Source of the DNA: Liquidambar formosana
Lineage: Eukaryota; Streptophyta; Magnoliopsida; Saxifragales; Altingiaceae
Assembly (NCBI GenBank): GCA_039720395.1
Contig: CM077828.1
Span: 18,450,264 to 18,514,263, forward strand
Direction: 5' to 3'
DNA: 64,000 nucleotides
The notes under the pieces are model-generated. The model ran no database searches. It was given only the letters and a program-made list of their open reading frames with translations, and was not told the origin of the DNA. Each line of letters opens with the position of its first letter. Position 1 is the stretch's first letter. This document shows, piece after piece, positions 23,701 through 33,915 of the stretch. The position numbers and the translations under genes were made by a program.

Positions 23701-24022
23701 GAATGAAAAGAGATTTGAAATGGCAGTCCAAACACACTATTTGATTCCATTCCCATTTAAATTACCTCATCGAAACACCATTGTATGGAATGAATTGGAA
23801 TGTTATTCCATTCCATTCATTCCATTCCAGCTAAACAAACATGGCCTAAAGGTGATTTTTAAGTGAAGTAAATGGTAACTAGATTTTTGACAAAGTTGTC
23901 TCTTTCAGTTAGATTTCACATTTCAAAATGGCATAGAAGCTGTGCGGATTCTTTTGCTTGAGGGGTTTGATAAAAGCGCAACATTTGTTAACAGTGCCAA
24001 ATCCTTGGAACAACTTGGTTAA
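20413..24022 (+). CDS. PTH: Peptidyl-tRNA hydrolase, probably chloroplast-targeted
   Basis: Hydrolyses the ester bond of peptidyl-tRNAs that drop off the ribosome, recycling tRNA. Eight exons: 20413-20706, 20789-20873, 22052-22119, 22233-22283, 22397-22470, 23396-23454, 23529-23605, 23909-24022. All join in phase and give 273 residues. The N-terminal 75 or so residues are Ser/Thr/Ala-rich and basic, fitting a transit peptide. The Pth fold follows: GLGNPGKKYNGTRHNVGFEM, FMNASGES, DDLDLPFAKLRL, KGGHGGHNGMRS and RIGIGRPPGKMD. All catalytic-site residues known from bacterial Pth are present (Asn of GLGNPG, His of TRHN, Met-Asn of FMN, Asp of DDLD, Asn of HNG). Overall it resembles the Arabidopsis At1g18440 type more than CRS2, which has diverged around FMN and DDLD. 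TATATATATAAAC at about 20360 is a possible TATA box. Intron 1 contains a (TC)n microsatellite and intron 7 a Tourist-like MITE. Confidence 0.95.
20717..20758 (+). repeat. (TC)n microsatellite in PTH intron 1
   Basis: About 20 TC units begin roughly ten bases after the exon 1 donor (GTTCGT) and occupy half of the 82-bp intron. They add to the pyrimidine-rich region before the acceptor CTTTTCAG. Confidence 0.85.
23633..23846. mobile_element. Tourist-like MITE (PIF/Harbinger type) in PTH intron 7
   Basis: The left end GGCCATGTTTGTTTAG and the right end CTAAACAAACATGGCC are perfect 16-bp inverted repeats. They are followed inward by more inverted sequence (GGAATGGAATG against CATTCCATTCC). The element is 214 bp and is flanked by TAA at 23630-23632 and 23847-23849, the 3-bp duplication expected of PIF/Harbinger elements. 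It is non-coding. Confidence 0.85.
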
Positions 24023-26937
24023 ATAACTGATCAAGTTATGATCTTTTGGGCGATTACAGAGGGACTGGTTATAGTCAGGGCGGGAGATTGTGCATTATGA
24101 TGGATGGTCATTGAATTTATGTTTCCCAAAAATGGGTTGAACTTGCAACAATACTCTTGATATTAGTATCAAGCTCCACTGTATTAGGGATTTTAATACG
24201 TTCATTCTTTGAAGAGCCATTGCAACCAGAAAGAATAAGAAATTTTGTTTCTCTTAAATGCTTTTGTGAAGGGTTGATTGAGTTTGGTTTCACATACATT
24301 CTTTTTCTGTTTTGTTTCTTGTATTTCTCTTTAGGTCTTCCTTCCTAAAGAAGCTGCAAATGCTGCATGTCTTTGTTGAGCTAGACAACTTAGCATTGTG
24401 AACTAATTGAATGAGTGCCTTGACTGCATGTTGTGCCACTAGATGTTTGGTCACAATTTCCTTGTGTACTGTTTTTTCTCTTTCTTCTTATGGCCAATAG
24501 ATGGAGGAAAGTTTGGTTGCCCTGAGTATTTTCTTTTTGGAGACCCAATCGTTGGGAAGGTTTTTTGGTGACCTGGATTTTCAGGACTCAGAAATTTTAG
24601 GCTTGTTTGTTTAGAGTAAAATTAGATCTAAAGGAGGTTGTCAGTGCCGTCTTTAGGCTATGCTTGTTTAAAGTGAGATGAGATCTTAGAGGCTGTCAAG
24701 GCTGTTGGATGAGGTATAAATCAAGTTTTTGTATTGGTTTGTATTATGTTATTGTAGTGTTTGTAATGTACAAGATGAATGAGACTTGCAAAACCAGCCT
24801 ATTGTCCAGCAAAACTGCCCATTCTAGTTGATACTCCAATATGTTGATGACATTGGGTGGCAGGATCTGTATATTGTTGGGAAAATTGGCCCTCTAAAAT
24901 AGGTTAATTCCAAGGTGAAGCAGGAAAAACAGAGAGAGACATTCCCACCTATGCTTCTTGATAAGAGGGGATCAAATGCATTCATGGGTTTCCAATGCTT
25001 CACCTATGCTTCTTGATGCGCTTATCAGGCTCGGCTTGTCTAGCTAAACCCTCAAGATTAAAAAGGTTAAAAAGGTAGACACAAATATTTTTTAAGTTTG
25101 ATACTGCTCTTTTTCTACCTCGAAAAGAACTTACTGTTACAATTGTTGGTGAAGTGGAACCGTCAAATCTGTGTCTGAAACCGTATTATATAAGTGCGCA
25201 AGACAATTATAGAAAGGTCACGACACACAGAATAAGACACCCGACATACACAAAAATATATGGATCTTACATGATTCCCCCTAATAGTAGGGCTGAGGTC
25301 CACTGTAATTGGAAGATCCTACGACTAACAAAGAACATTGCAATTTCCCAACCCTACAAAAGAAGTACCTAGACCCAAAATTCTAGCATTATGAAATTTG
25401 TCATGAATAACATGCATCGTATGTCGTACAAAAGGGTTCTTTACTTTTTGGTTCTTGAGAAAAAAATTATATATATATTGTCAAAAATTTGCATCCCATC
25501 ACATCAGATAGATCCTTACAAAATCCTTTTTTTTTTTTCTTTTGTTTTTTTAAAGGCTTGAAAGTTGAATTTGATACCTCCCCTTACAATAGGCGACGAG
25601 GGGGAGAGATGTCAAGCCCATTGATGATACACATAACTTGTGGGAATTTCTTGTAACCATTTTACCATCCACTTCATGTCCAAACCAAGGCAGTGTACAA
25701 AATATTTTTTCTTTCTACGCTAAGAAATTTTTATGACTTTTATTACATCATAAAAAAGATATTATGTTAAAGCTCAAAATCAAAAATCAAAGTAAAAACT
25801 CAAATTTGGATATGGGCTAGCCTCTTATTAGATAGTAAAACTCTCTTTCATTGCATATCTGCATGTTTGCGTGGGTGAAGTGGTAAACATGCATAGATGG
25901 AGACATTCCAAGATTTAACTAACCCAAGTTTGGATTCTTTGCTTGTTTTAATCAAAAAAAAGTGCGCCATCAACTTTACGCTACAACATGCCACATTACA
26001 AGAAATGCAATTTAGCAATTGTCAATGGCGTTCCTTCTTCTAGATCTCTTAGATTGTTTGTCTTAAACAATGTGGTGACCGTGATTTAGCATCAATTAAA
26101 TAATATCTCACGTGATGTGACATATCATGGGTGCAAATTAAGGCATGATTGGCATTGTTCTTTTGTCTCTACGTTTGTGTGGGCACCTAAATAGTGACTT
26201 TGAGAGGACAACAGTCCAAGATTTAGTCCATGATTAGAGGCAAAACATGTGCTATGTATGGTCCCAGCTAGTTGTTGAACAGTCTTTGAACCCCAGTTAC
26301 CTGCAGCAATGCTTTATGGTTGACCTAGATTTTCTATGGCGGATACGCAGTGGGCGCATATATGATGATATCATCCCTTGTGAACTTGACTCCCTCCTGC
26401 ATGCATGTGAAACTAATTAATTGTCAATTTTGTCATCCTTCTTTTCCTTCTTTTTTCCTTCAAACCAGAAGAAAAAAAGAATTGTCATCCTTCCTCCGAG
26501 AAAAGCGCCAAGTGCCCCAGCTTGAAAGCTATTAGTCTCTGGACTAAACAAGCAACCAACGACCATGCACTTAGCCTAATGGAATCACCTACTCGGCAGC
26601 AATGGTATATGAATTGGAATGGGGTGTTGCTCTCATAAATTACTTTCAAAAAGGAGTTGATTGGATATCCGCCCATGTGAACTCACCAACTTTGTTGATT
26701 GGATATCTCCACATGTGAACTAACTACAACATCTTTGTCAATAAACCATTCTTTGCTAGCTTGTGCTAAATAATTAAATAATAGTAGTGCTATTTATCCC
26801 AAATTATCGATCTTCTCAAATTTAGTATTTCAAATGCGGTGGCATTTTGGTATTATATTATTTTTTTCATTACTCAAATTTAAATTTGTGGGTTGTTATG
26901 TTATCACTAATCACATCTCTTCTTTTATTTTTCTTTC
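24023..26937. other. PTH 3' untranslated region and intergenic DNA
   Basis: The PTH 3' UTR probably occupies the first few hundred bases. The rest is AT-rich DNA with T-rich low-complexity runs near 25530. No gene is recognised on either strand. Confidence 0.5.
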
Positions 26938-27125
26938 TTTTATTTTATTATTATTATTATTTTTTTTTTTTGGCCAAAGGAGAGATATCCCAAGCTTGAG
27001 GCCCCCGAGATGGACTGTCCACTTGCATACTCGTGCATCTGATAGTGATCGAGAGAACAGAGACTCAAACGTAGGACCTCTAGTTCTTGGGCCGTGGTCC
27101 TTTGTCATCTAAACTACTTTTGTAA
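26938..27125 (-). mobile_element. SINE-like, tRNA-derived, minus strand
   Basis: On the minus strand a tRNA-like head (A-box-like TAGTTTAGATGACAAAGGAC, B-box-like GTCCTACGTTTGAGTCTC) is followed by about 100 bp and an A-rich/TAA tail, seen here as (ATT)n plus a T run at about 26940-26972. I did not find a convincing target duplication, so the right boundary is approximate. It resembles the SINE at 9967-10147 in layout. Confidence 0.55.
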
Positions 27126-28089
27126 GTTGTTGTTACAACATTTGAGATGTTGAATTTAGAAAATAATTTGGGACAATTAGCATTTTCTAATAAATAAAGA
27201 GTAATATTACTAATACCTGATTTTTATCCTTAACGTCATTCCTTAATGATCATGATGCAGCAACAATCATATTAATATATAATTATATACATTTATTATT
27301 ATTATTATTTGTGTGTTTTTTGAATGTGTGCAATGTCACTAACCGCATTGTAAGGGGGAAAAAAGATTTAGAAAAATATTTAAGAATCAAGAGCATTTTT
27401 CATAAATAAATGACCCTTCCTTTGCCAAAGCCACCCTCCCTTGCTAAAAATGCCATCTAATGATGAGAGGTAGTTTATTAGCTAGGTTGAGCTCTTATTG
27501 TTGAATAGTCATGTTCGTTGCAATCGAGATGCAAGTGGTTGATGGATATCGATCAAAATGCCAATTTTACAAAATTATTTTATGGAACCTCTGGGAGTCT
27601 AGGGTTGATGGCTTCCAAGTTATATCACTACTCTTATGAAAGTTCTTGGCTCTTTTTGAGAAAGTTGGAGAATTAGCCACTTGTCTAGAGAAAACCTGGT
27701 TTGTTTTTTTTTTTTGTTTTTTCAGTTTTTTTTTTTTCCTTTGCAGGGTTGTCTTGGTCAGTTAGAGAATTAATTAAAGGAAACTTTACTATTGGTTTGG
27801 AAATCAATACTGCTAGTAGTAGTACAAATATGGGTGATGGCTCGAAGACTTGGTTTGTGACTTTGCTCATTTGCTTCATGTTCACATGGATACAGATTGG
27901 TATAGTTAATATTCTTCACATGCAATCGGCCCACACCTTGGAATTGACTAGCACGTTGATGACCACTTGCCTCAAATTTCTGCTTGAACTAAATATCAAG
28001 AGCTTTTTGTCCACCACTCCTCTCTCCCACCCCCACCCCCAAAAAAAAAAAAAAAAAAAAGAAAATCATATATAGATAAAGATAATAGT
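27126..28089. other. Intergenic, no gene
   Basis: AT-rich sequence with T runs near 27704-27739 and an A run near 28040. The open frame 27701-28075 consists largely of homopolymer and low-complexity residues, so I do not call it a gene. Confidence 0.5.
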
Positions 28090-28098
28090 CTCTCCATC

Positions 28099-28327
28099 GG
28101 ACTTGAATTCAATGCTGAGTTTGGGAAACTCAGCACGGTGCCGAGCTCATCTTAATCGTCCATCTTGGTTTTGGACGATTGAGATTGAAAGATGAAAAAC
28201 TTATTTCATAAGGGCATTTTGGTAACTTTATCATCTTTCAATTTCTACTGTCCAAAACCAAAATAGACGACTGAGATGAACTTGACACCATGCTAAGTTT
28301 TCCAAACTCAACACTAAATCCTCTCCC
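28099..28327. mobile_element. Mutator-like foldback MITE with 9-bp target duplication
   Basis: Long inverted arms: GCTGAGTTTGGGAAACTCAG and CTTGGTTTTGGAC at the left mirror GTCCAAAACCAAAATAGACG and TTTTCCAAACTCAAC at the right, so most of the 229 bp can fold on itself. Identical 9-bp repeats CTCTCCATC lie at 28090-28098 and 28328-28336. A 9-bp duplication with long inverted ends fits a Mutator-derived element. Confidence 0.75.
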
Positions 28328-28336
28328 CTCTCCATC

Positions 28337-30445
28337 TCATAAAGATTAATAGACGTCCTTTCCTTTTGGGGGTCCCAATTTGTTTGATCATTTTGAAAAG
28401 CCAAACATGAATTTTGTGTACTTCCTAAATTTTTTATTTTTATTTTTTTGTGAAAAAATTAGTCTTCATCATTCATTCTAACATATAATATAAAGGTCGT
28501 ATTGGATAAATAATTTATTTTCTTTAAAAAAAAAACATATGAATATATTGATTACATCTATTTAATATGTGTACTTATAAAAACTGATCCTTTGATGATT
28601 ATTTCAAGATGGGTACTCTGACAATTTCCCCAAGTAAATAAAGAACTCAGTATGTGAAAGTTAGACAATCCATGGCACCTACCACTATGGAAAATAGGAA
28701 ATCCTATAAAAATAACATTTCACATTTTAGTATCAAAAGCTCATAAATGCATTTTTGTTAAGCTCAACAAACAATATTAGTAATTTCACCAAAATGAAAG
28801 AAAACCCTACTTTGCAAAAGCACCTCTCTTTTTAACCCTTTTTTGGGTTGGTAGAAACATTTTTCTTTTTTATTGTCCAAACTCCAAGGTGATAAGCTGA
28901 TAGCGAGTTCCACCTGTCCATTCACCACGTGTCATCTTATGATAGGTGGATAGAAAAAAACCAAAAACAAAGCCAAGAAAAGCATGCCGCCAATCATGGA
29001 GGAGACCCCCATAATTTTTTTTAATTTTTTTATTTGAAAAATGAAGAATAATAATTGATGGAGGAGGAGGGTCCCACACATAAAGGCAATTAGACAAGGA
29101 CAACTTACAAACCAAACCTCATTTAATTATTTTTTCCAAGCTTTAAGTTGTCTTCACCGACAACCCCATTCCCGCAGAGTCACACAACCCCTAATACACT
29201 CAGCTACCACAAAATAAAATAAAATAAAATTGTGTGATCTGTCTCCCACATCCCCTTCTTCCTAGAAAGTGTCAACCCAACAAAACACCAAATCAAGTAT
29301 GGATTTTCATAATATCAATAGGAAATAATATTACCATAAAAATAAATAAATAAATAAATGTCCATTTGTATAATAAAAATACTAAGGAGAGAACTAGAAT
29401 AGTTTTAGAGAGTACAAATAGCGCTATCTCTCTAGTAATGTCATTTATAAAACATCATTAAATGCAACCGGTATATGTAATCGACAAACTTATTATTTCT
29501 CTATTGACATTAATATTGTAATCTTAGGTTTAACATTAATAGATTTTATCCATGTATCCCAATAAGTAATAAGAGATAATGTATGTCTTAGAGCACACAT
29601 TAAGAGTACTTTACGTGTATGTATGTGTGTATATATATGTAAATAAAATTAACGAAACTAGCATAGGGGCATCTTGGTAACTTGCTATGCATGAGTTCCC
29701 AACATATTATCATAGCATGAAAATTATTATTATCATTATTATTTTTTTAAATGATTATTTGATAATCTCTAATTACTTTTGCAATAACGGATATGTACAT
29801 GAATAAGTGGTTGTTCATATGTTTATAAAAAAAAAATAGAACCAGTACAGTAATGTGCCTATAGATTTGCTTGTACATTATTATATTTAACAATAACAAA
29901 CCATCATACTGACTAAATTAAAAAATAATTGACACAACTCATTGTATTAGTGCCATCCAACTAAGGAAAAAAATTGTGCAGAACACATTGGTAAGTCAAT
30001 GAGTGGTTTGAATCTCAAATTTTAAAACAGTGACACGAGTCAACACAACAAAGGATAAAAATAAGGTAAGAATTTGACCGCGCATGTGGGCTATGTCTTA
30101 TTGGCCAGTACATTAACACGTACGGAGAAAGTGGTTCCTCATCCCATAACCAAACACAACCTTTGCAATTTGTGCCAAAATTTCTACATAGGAGACTTCA
30201 CGGAAGTTCATGCTCCTTTTTATTTATTTTTTATTTTATTTTTATATATATTCACAGAACATCAATAATATCTAAACTTAGAAAACCATCCCTCCAAGAG
30301 AAAAGAGCAATGCTTCGAGGCCTTCAAAAAAAAGGACGAGTATTGGTGGGCCAAACAAGTCATTGGCACATGAGTCTATGTGAAGATTCAAAACACACAT
30401 ACAAAACAAAACCTCCCACCCCCACCCACCCCAAAAAAAAGGGTG

Positions 30446-30489
<44 letters not shown>

Positions 30490-32127
30490 CACTTAATGTA
30501 TAGCATTTTTTTATATAATTCTTAATGAAAAAATCAATGCAATGTCTCGTTCGACTAGATTTCAGATAATAAATCAATTAGAAATTAGATGTAGTAAAAA
30601 GAAGTACAAAAATAAGCCTTTATTAATAGTACCGTACACAATAGACCTAGTGTAGTGGCCAAATAAGGTGTACGTCCACCTTCTATTGGTGTATTATTTA
30701 CACCCAAATGAGGTATAACCCAAGACAAGCCCCAAAATCCAGTTGGGAATAACGAAAACACCACTTACCATTTCAAGCGTGCAAGAATCTCGAGCCTAGC
30801 GAGATTCAAGCTTCATCAAAAACCAGTTGCTCTAGGCTCTCTGAAGAAACGATTTGGACCAAAAGCGATCCAATCATTCTCCTTTGTCAATCCCAGAGAG
30901 GTGAGTCCATCGCCATATTAAGTTATTAAGCAATCCAATCATTCTACCGAACGAAGACATCAACCTTTTGGAACAAGACTCGATATCCGCATTAAGTTAC
31001 CAGTTCAACCTCGAGAATGGGACATAGGAAAGGCAGATTGCAACGTTGGATTTATTTGTAGTCTCAACCAACTATATAAATGGGCATTGAATGTATGATT
31101 GTTATTTGACAATTGCATATGACTAGTAAGAAAGTTATTAAGTTAGCAAAGGTATCAAGTGATTAAGTTAGCAAAATTATTAAGCAAAGATGGCAAAATT
31201 ATCAAGATATTAAGTTTTCAGGTGAAAGCATTATTATTGCATATGACTATTAGTAGCAAGTTATTAAGATATTTAAGTTATCAAGTGATTAAGTTTGGTT
31301 TATAAACTACAACTACCGATGGCAAACAAAATGATTTTTTTTAAAATGTAAATGAAACAGGTTGGTGGAAAAACATAAGTGAATAAAAATGGATATGACA
31401 ATGAGGGATGAGTGGCCCGTAAAATGTGGGGTGTTAATGCTTGGAATCAAATCCCTAGGAAAGTGGTCCTGATGTCCTTAAAAATCCTCTAGGCTAACAC
31501 AATCAGCCAAATGTACCATTTGTGTAATAATAATTCTTGGTAATTTGAACTCTAACCAAAATGCCTCATTATCCATAATCCGTATCAGAATATTTCTTGG
31601 GGACCATCTCCGCTAGAGCCCTAATAGCATCCCATCAAGTGACGCTAGCCTTCCTCCTCGTACACATATTTTTGCATTAAAAAAACATAAAATAAAATAA
31701 AAACATGCAACCAAACAAAACAAGCCCCCCTCACGAATAAAGCAGAAGATTCTCGCCAACAACGCGTTCAAAATCCACCTTAACCCCATGTCCATACCAC
31801 GTGTCACACATGCAACCCATAAAATATTTAACCGACGTCGTATGCCTGTCTTCTTCTTCTACTACTATAGAAATCTATCTTTTTCCACATATAAAACAAC
31901 AATTGACATTAAGTCGCAGCATTTTACAGTTGAGACCCCTAGACTTAAACTAATTTACTATCCCTGCCACTGAAAACTCGAAATATATATGGGAGTAAAT
32001 AATTTATGATCCACACCGGCCCAACCCACATTGTACTTATTTAGCTGGGCCCTACTCTCAATAATCTAAAATCCAGCTGTCCTATACTCGGAAGATGACC
32101 TTCTCAGCTAAGGGCTATAAACGTAAA
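28337..32127. other. Intergenic, no gene recognised
   Basis: AT-rich sequence with a 38-bp A run at 30450-30487, (AAAT)n near 29340 and AT microsatellites. The final part, about 31975-32127, is the likely 3' flank of the ASPG copy on the minus strand and resembles the 3' flank of the second copy. No other coding evidence. Confidence 0.5.
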
Positions 32128-33612
32128 TTAACAATTACTGGGCGAGAAGCCCACGACAGAGTTTGCGAGATCGAAGTTGACACGTATCCCCTGCTGCTGG
32201 ACGTTTCCTATGATGGACAATGACGACGACGTTGGGGCAAACGCGAAACAGTACGTCCCCGCCGAGTCCACCGGGATCAGGTAGTTCTTCGCCGGCAGCG
32301 GCACCGACTTCCCGCTCCCGAAGTGAAACGACACCGTCGGGACCCTGACGCTCGACATCGAAGACAGGTCGTAACACGTGTCGAACAGAGCCACGCCACT
32401 CGTCGACGGCAGGTCTTGAGTCTTCTGCACGAACGAGTTGCGGAGCGAGTCGTACACCTCCGACCGCAATCGAGTTATGGCGGTTCCCGAGTCGATGATG
32501 ATTCCGCCGTTGCCTGACGTGTCAATCTCGAACAGCGACTGAGGGATGGATAGCATCTGGCCGCCAACGCTGAGTCCGGTCAGTCCGACGTAGAAGAAAG
32601 TATCGATTTTGCTGTTGCGGCGCAATGGAGCCGTGACCGAATTACCGGGTAAGGCAGAGTTGAACTCGAGAGTCGACGAAGAGGACGAGTCCCGGTCGAC
32701 GAGGCAGTAAGAGAAGGACTTGGCTTTGATCTGAGAGTTGAGGGAGAGCGCGCCGCCGCCGAGGCCGAGCAAGCCGGCGGAGGCGACGAATAACCCTTCG
32801 TTGTCGTGGCCGCAGCCGATCGCCACTTTAGGCACGGACCCCGACGATCCGAACGACACCGTTTCAGTCACAAACTCGCCCATGGTGTACGACCCATCGC
32901 CGTACGAAACCTGGTACATGCACGTGCCGTTCCGGCAACCCGAAACATCGAGCGACCGGCAAGGCGTGGACGAGCACGTCAGTTTAGAGTAAGAAGACGA
33001 TGACGACGGGTCGAATATCGGGTCTGATTGTTCGTAACAGTCCGTACAGGGCTGGCATTGGATCCAATTGACGTCACTGCCGGTGTCGAGGGCCATGTAG
33101 AACGGTTTCGCCGGGGAACCGATTCCGATCCGGGAGAAGTACTCGCCGCTTCCTTGACTCGTACCCGAAATCACCGGAGTGGAAATGTCCTCCGGTTGAA
33201 CCTCAGTATCCATGGGTTTGAGATCCGATTTCTTGATGCCGTTGAGGGCGAGGGAGAGTCTGGTGGTGAGCGAGTCGACTCGGGCGGAGTCGCGTTCGAG
33301 CCGTGAGAGGAGGAGCGATTTGTAGTCCTCGTATTGGGAATTGTGGAGAGAGTCTCGGGGTTGGAGCTGGAGAGAGAAAGAGGACGAGGAGGAAAGTGAG
33401 GTGGCGAGTTCTTCTTCGTGGAGAGGGGTTTGGGTTTCGAGGGGATTGAAGGAGAGGACATCGAGGGTTTTTTGAACTGAAGCAGAGACGTCAAGGACTG
33501 TTGTGTGTGGAGTTTCTGATAAGCTGCGACAGAGAACAGAAGGGGAATAGAAGCAGCAGCAGCAGAAGAGGAAAGAGAAAGTGAGAGAAGAAAAGAAAGG
33601 TTTATCAGCCAT
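32128..33612 (-). CDS. ASPG1-like: Aspartic protease, ASPG1/nepenthesin-like, copy 1
   Basis: An intronless 494-residue pepsin-fold protease (A1B family). A hydrophobic N-terminal segment (residues about 5-28) is a signal peptide, so the enzyme is made on the ER. A prosegment follows, with the LERDSARVDSL motif shared by this subfamily. The first catalytic site is DTGSDVNWIQC (Asp176), the second IDSGTAITRL (Asp374). The cysteine-rich plant insert (CQPCTDCYEQ...C) is present. The C-terminus LSIIGNVQQQGIRVNFDL is typical. It resembles Arabidopsis ASPG1 (At3g18490), reported to act in guard cells in ABA-linked drought avoidance; that role here is inference. The coding sequence is GC-rich compared with its flanks. 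The ATG at 33612 is preceded by a GA-rich leader. A paralogue lies at 50180-51649 in the same orientation. Confidence 0.94.
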   Translation of the reverse strand: MADKPFFSSLTFSFLFCCCCFYSPSVLCRSLSETPHTTVLDVSASVQKTLDVLSFNPLETQTPLHEEELATSLSSSSSFSLQLQPRDSLHNSQYEDYKSLLLSRLERDSARVDSLTTRLSLALNGIKKSDLKPMDTEVQPEDISTPVISGTSQGSGEYFSRIGIGSPAKPFYMALDTGSDVNWIQCQPCTDCYEQSDPIFDPSSSSSYSKLTCSSTPCRSLDVSGCRNGTCMYQVSYGDGSYTMGEFVTETVSFGSSGSVPKVAIGCGHDNEGLFVASAGLLGLGGGALSLNSQIKAKSFSYCLVDRDSSSSSTLEFNSALPGNSVTAPLRRNSKIDTFFYVGLTGLSVGGQMLSIPQSLFEIDTSGNGGIIIDSGTAITRLRSEVYDSLRNSFVQKTQDLPSTSGVALFDTCYDLSSMSSVRVPTVSFHFGSGKSVPLPAKNYLIPVDSAGTYCFAFAPTSSSLSIIGNVQQQGIRVNFDLANSVVGFSPSNC

Positions 33613-33915
33613 TTTGGTTGCAGAGAGAGAGCGAGAGAGAGAGGGGAAGAGAGAGAGAGAGAGAGAGAGAGAGTAATATAGAGTGTAGAGTGCGGGGATT
33701 TTGGCTTTATGTAGAAAATGGTTTTAGAAGAGAGGGGGGGGGGGGGGAGAGAGTAGGCTGATGACTGATGAGGTAAGACTCTGAACTATTTAAGGGAGGG
33801 TCACGTAAGGGCTAGTTGGGAGAATTGAAAATCCAAAATGATTTGAAAAGCATTAAAGTGGGAAAAAAGCTTTAAAGTTCAGACCTAACTTGGTGGCTTC
33901 CAACCTCCCATCTCA
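33613..33915 (-). promoter_or_regulatory. Leader and proximal upstream block of ASPG copy 1, shared with copy 2
   Basis: A (GA)n leader at about 33613-33674 is followed by a 14-G run at 33734-33747 and then sequence that is alignable by eye with the region upstream of copy 2: GGCTTTATGTA, GCTAGTTGGGAGA/GCCAGTTGGGAGA, AAAAGCATTAA, AACCTAACT and GGCTTCCAACCTCC (33895-33908). It is inferred to be the promoter-proximal region. Confidence 0.55.

Noticed and set aside
27701..28075. 124-codon + strand frame starting MFFFFVFSV
   Set aside because: It starts in a T run and ends in an A run, and shows no family motif or splice context. A small secreted or membrane protein cannot be fully excluded.
30278..30577. 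Minus-strand frame with a long Phe run
   Set aside because: The Phe run is translated from a 38-A homopolymer; nothing else supports a gene.
32323..33306. Several + strand and alternative-frame ORFs across ASPG copy 1
   Set aside because: Shadow frames of a GC-rich coding sequence on the minus strand.
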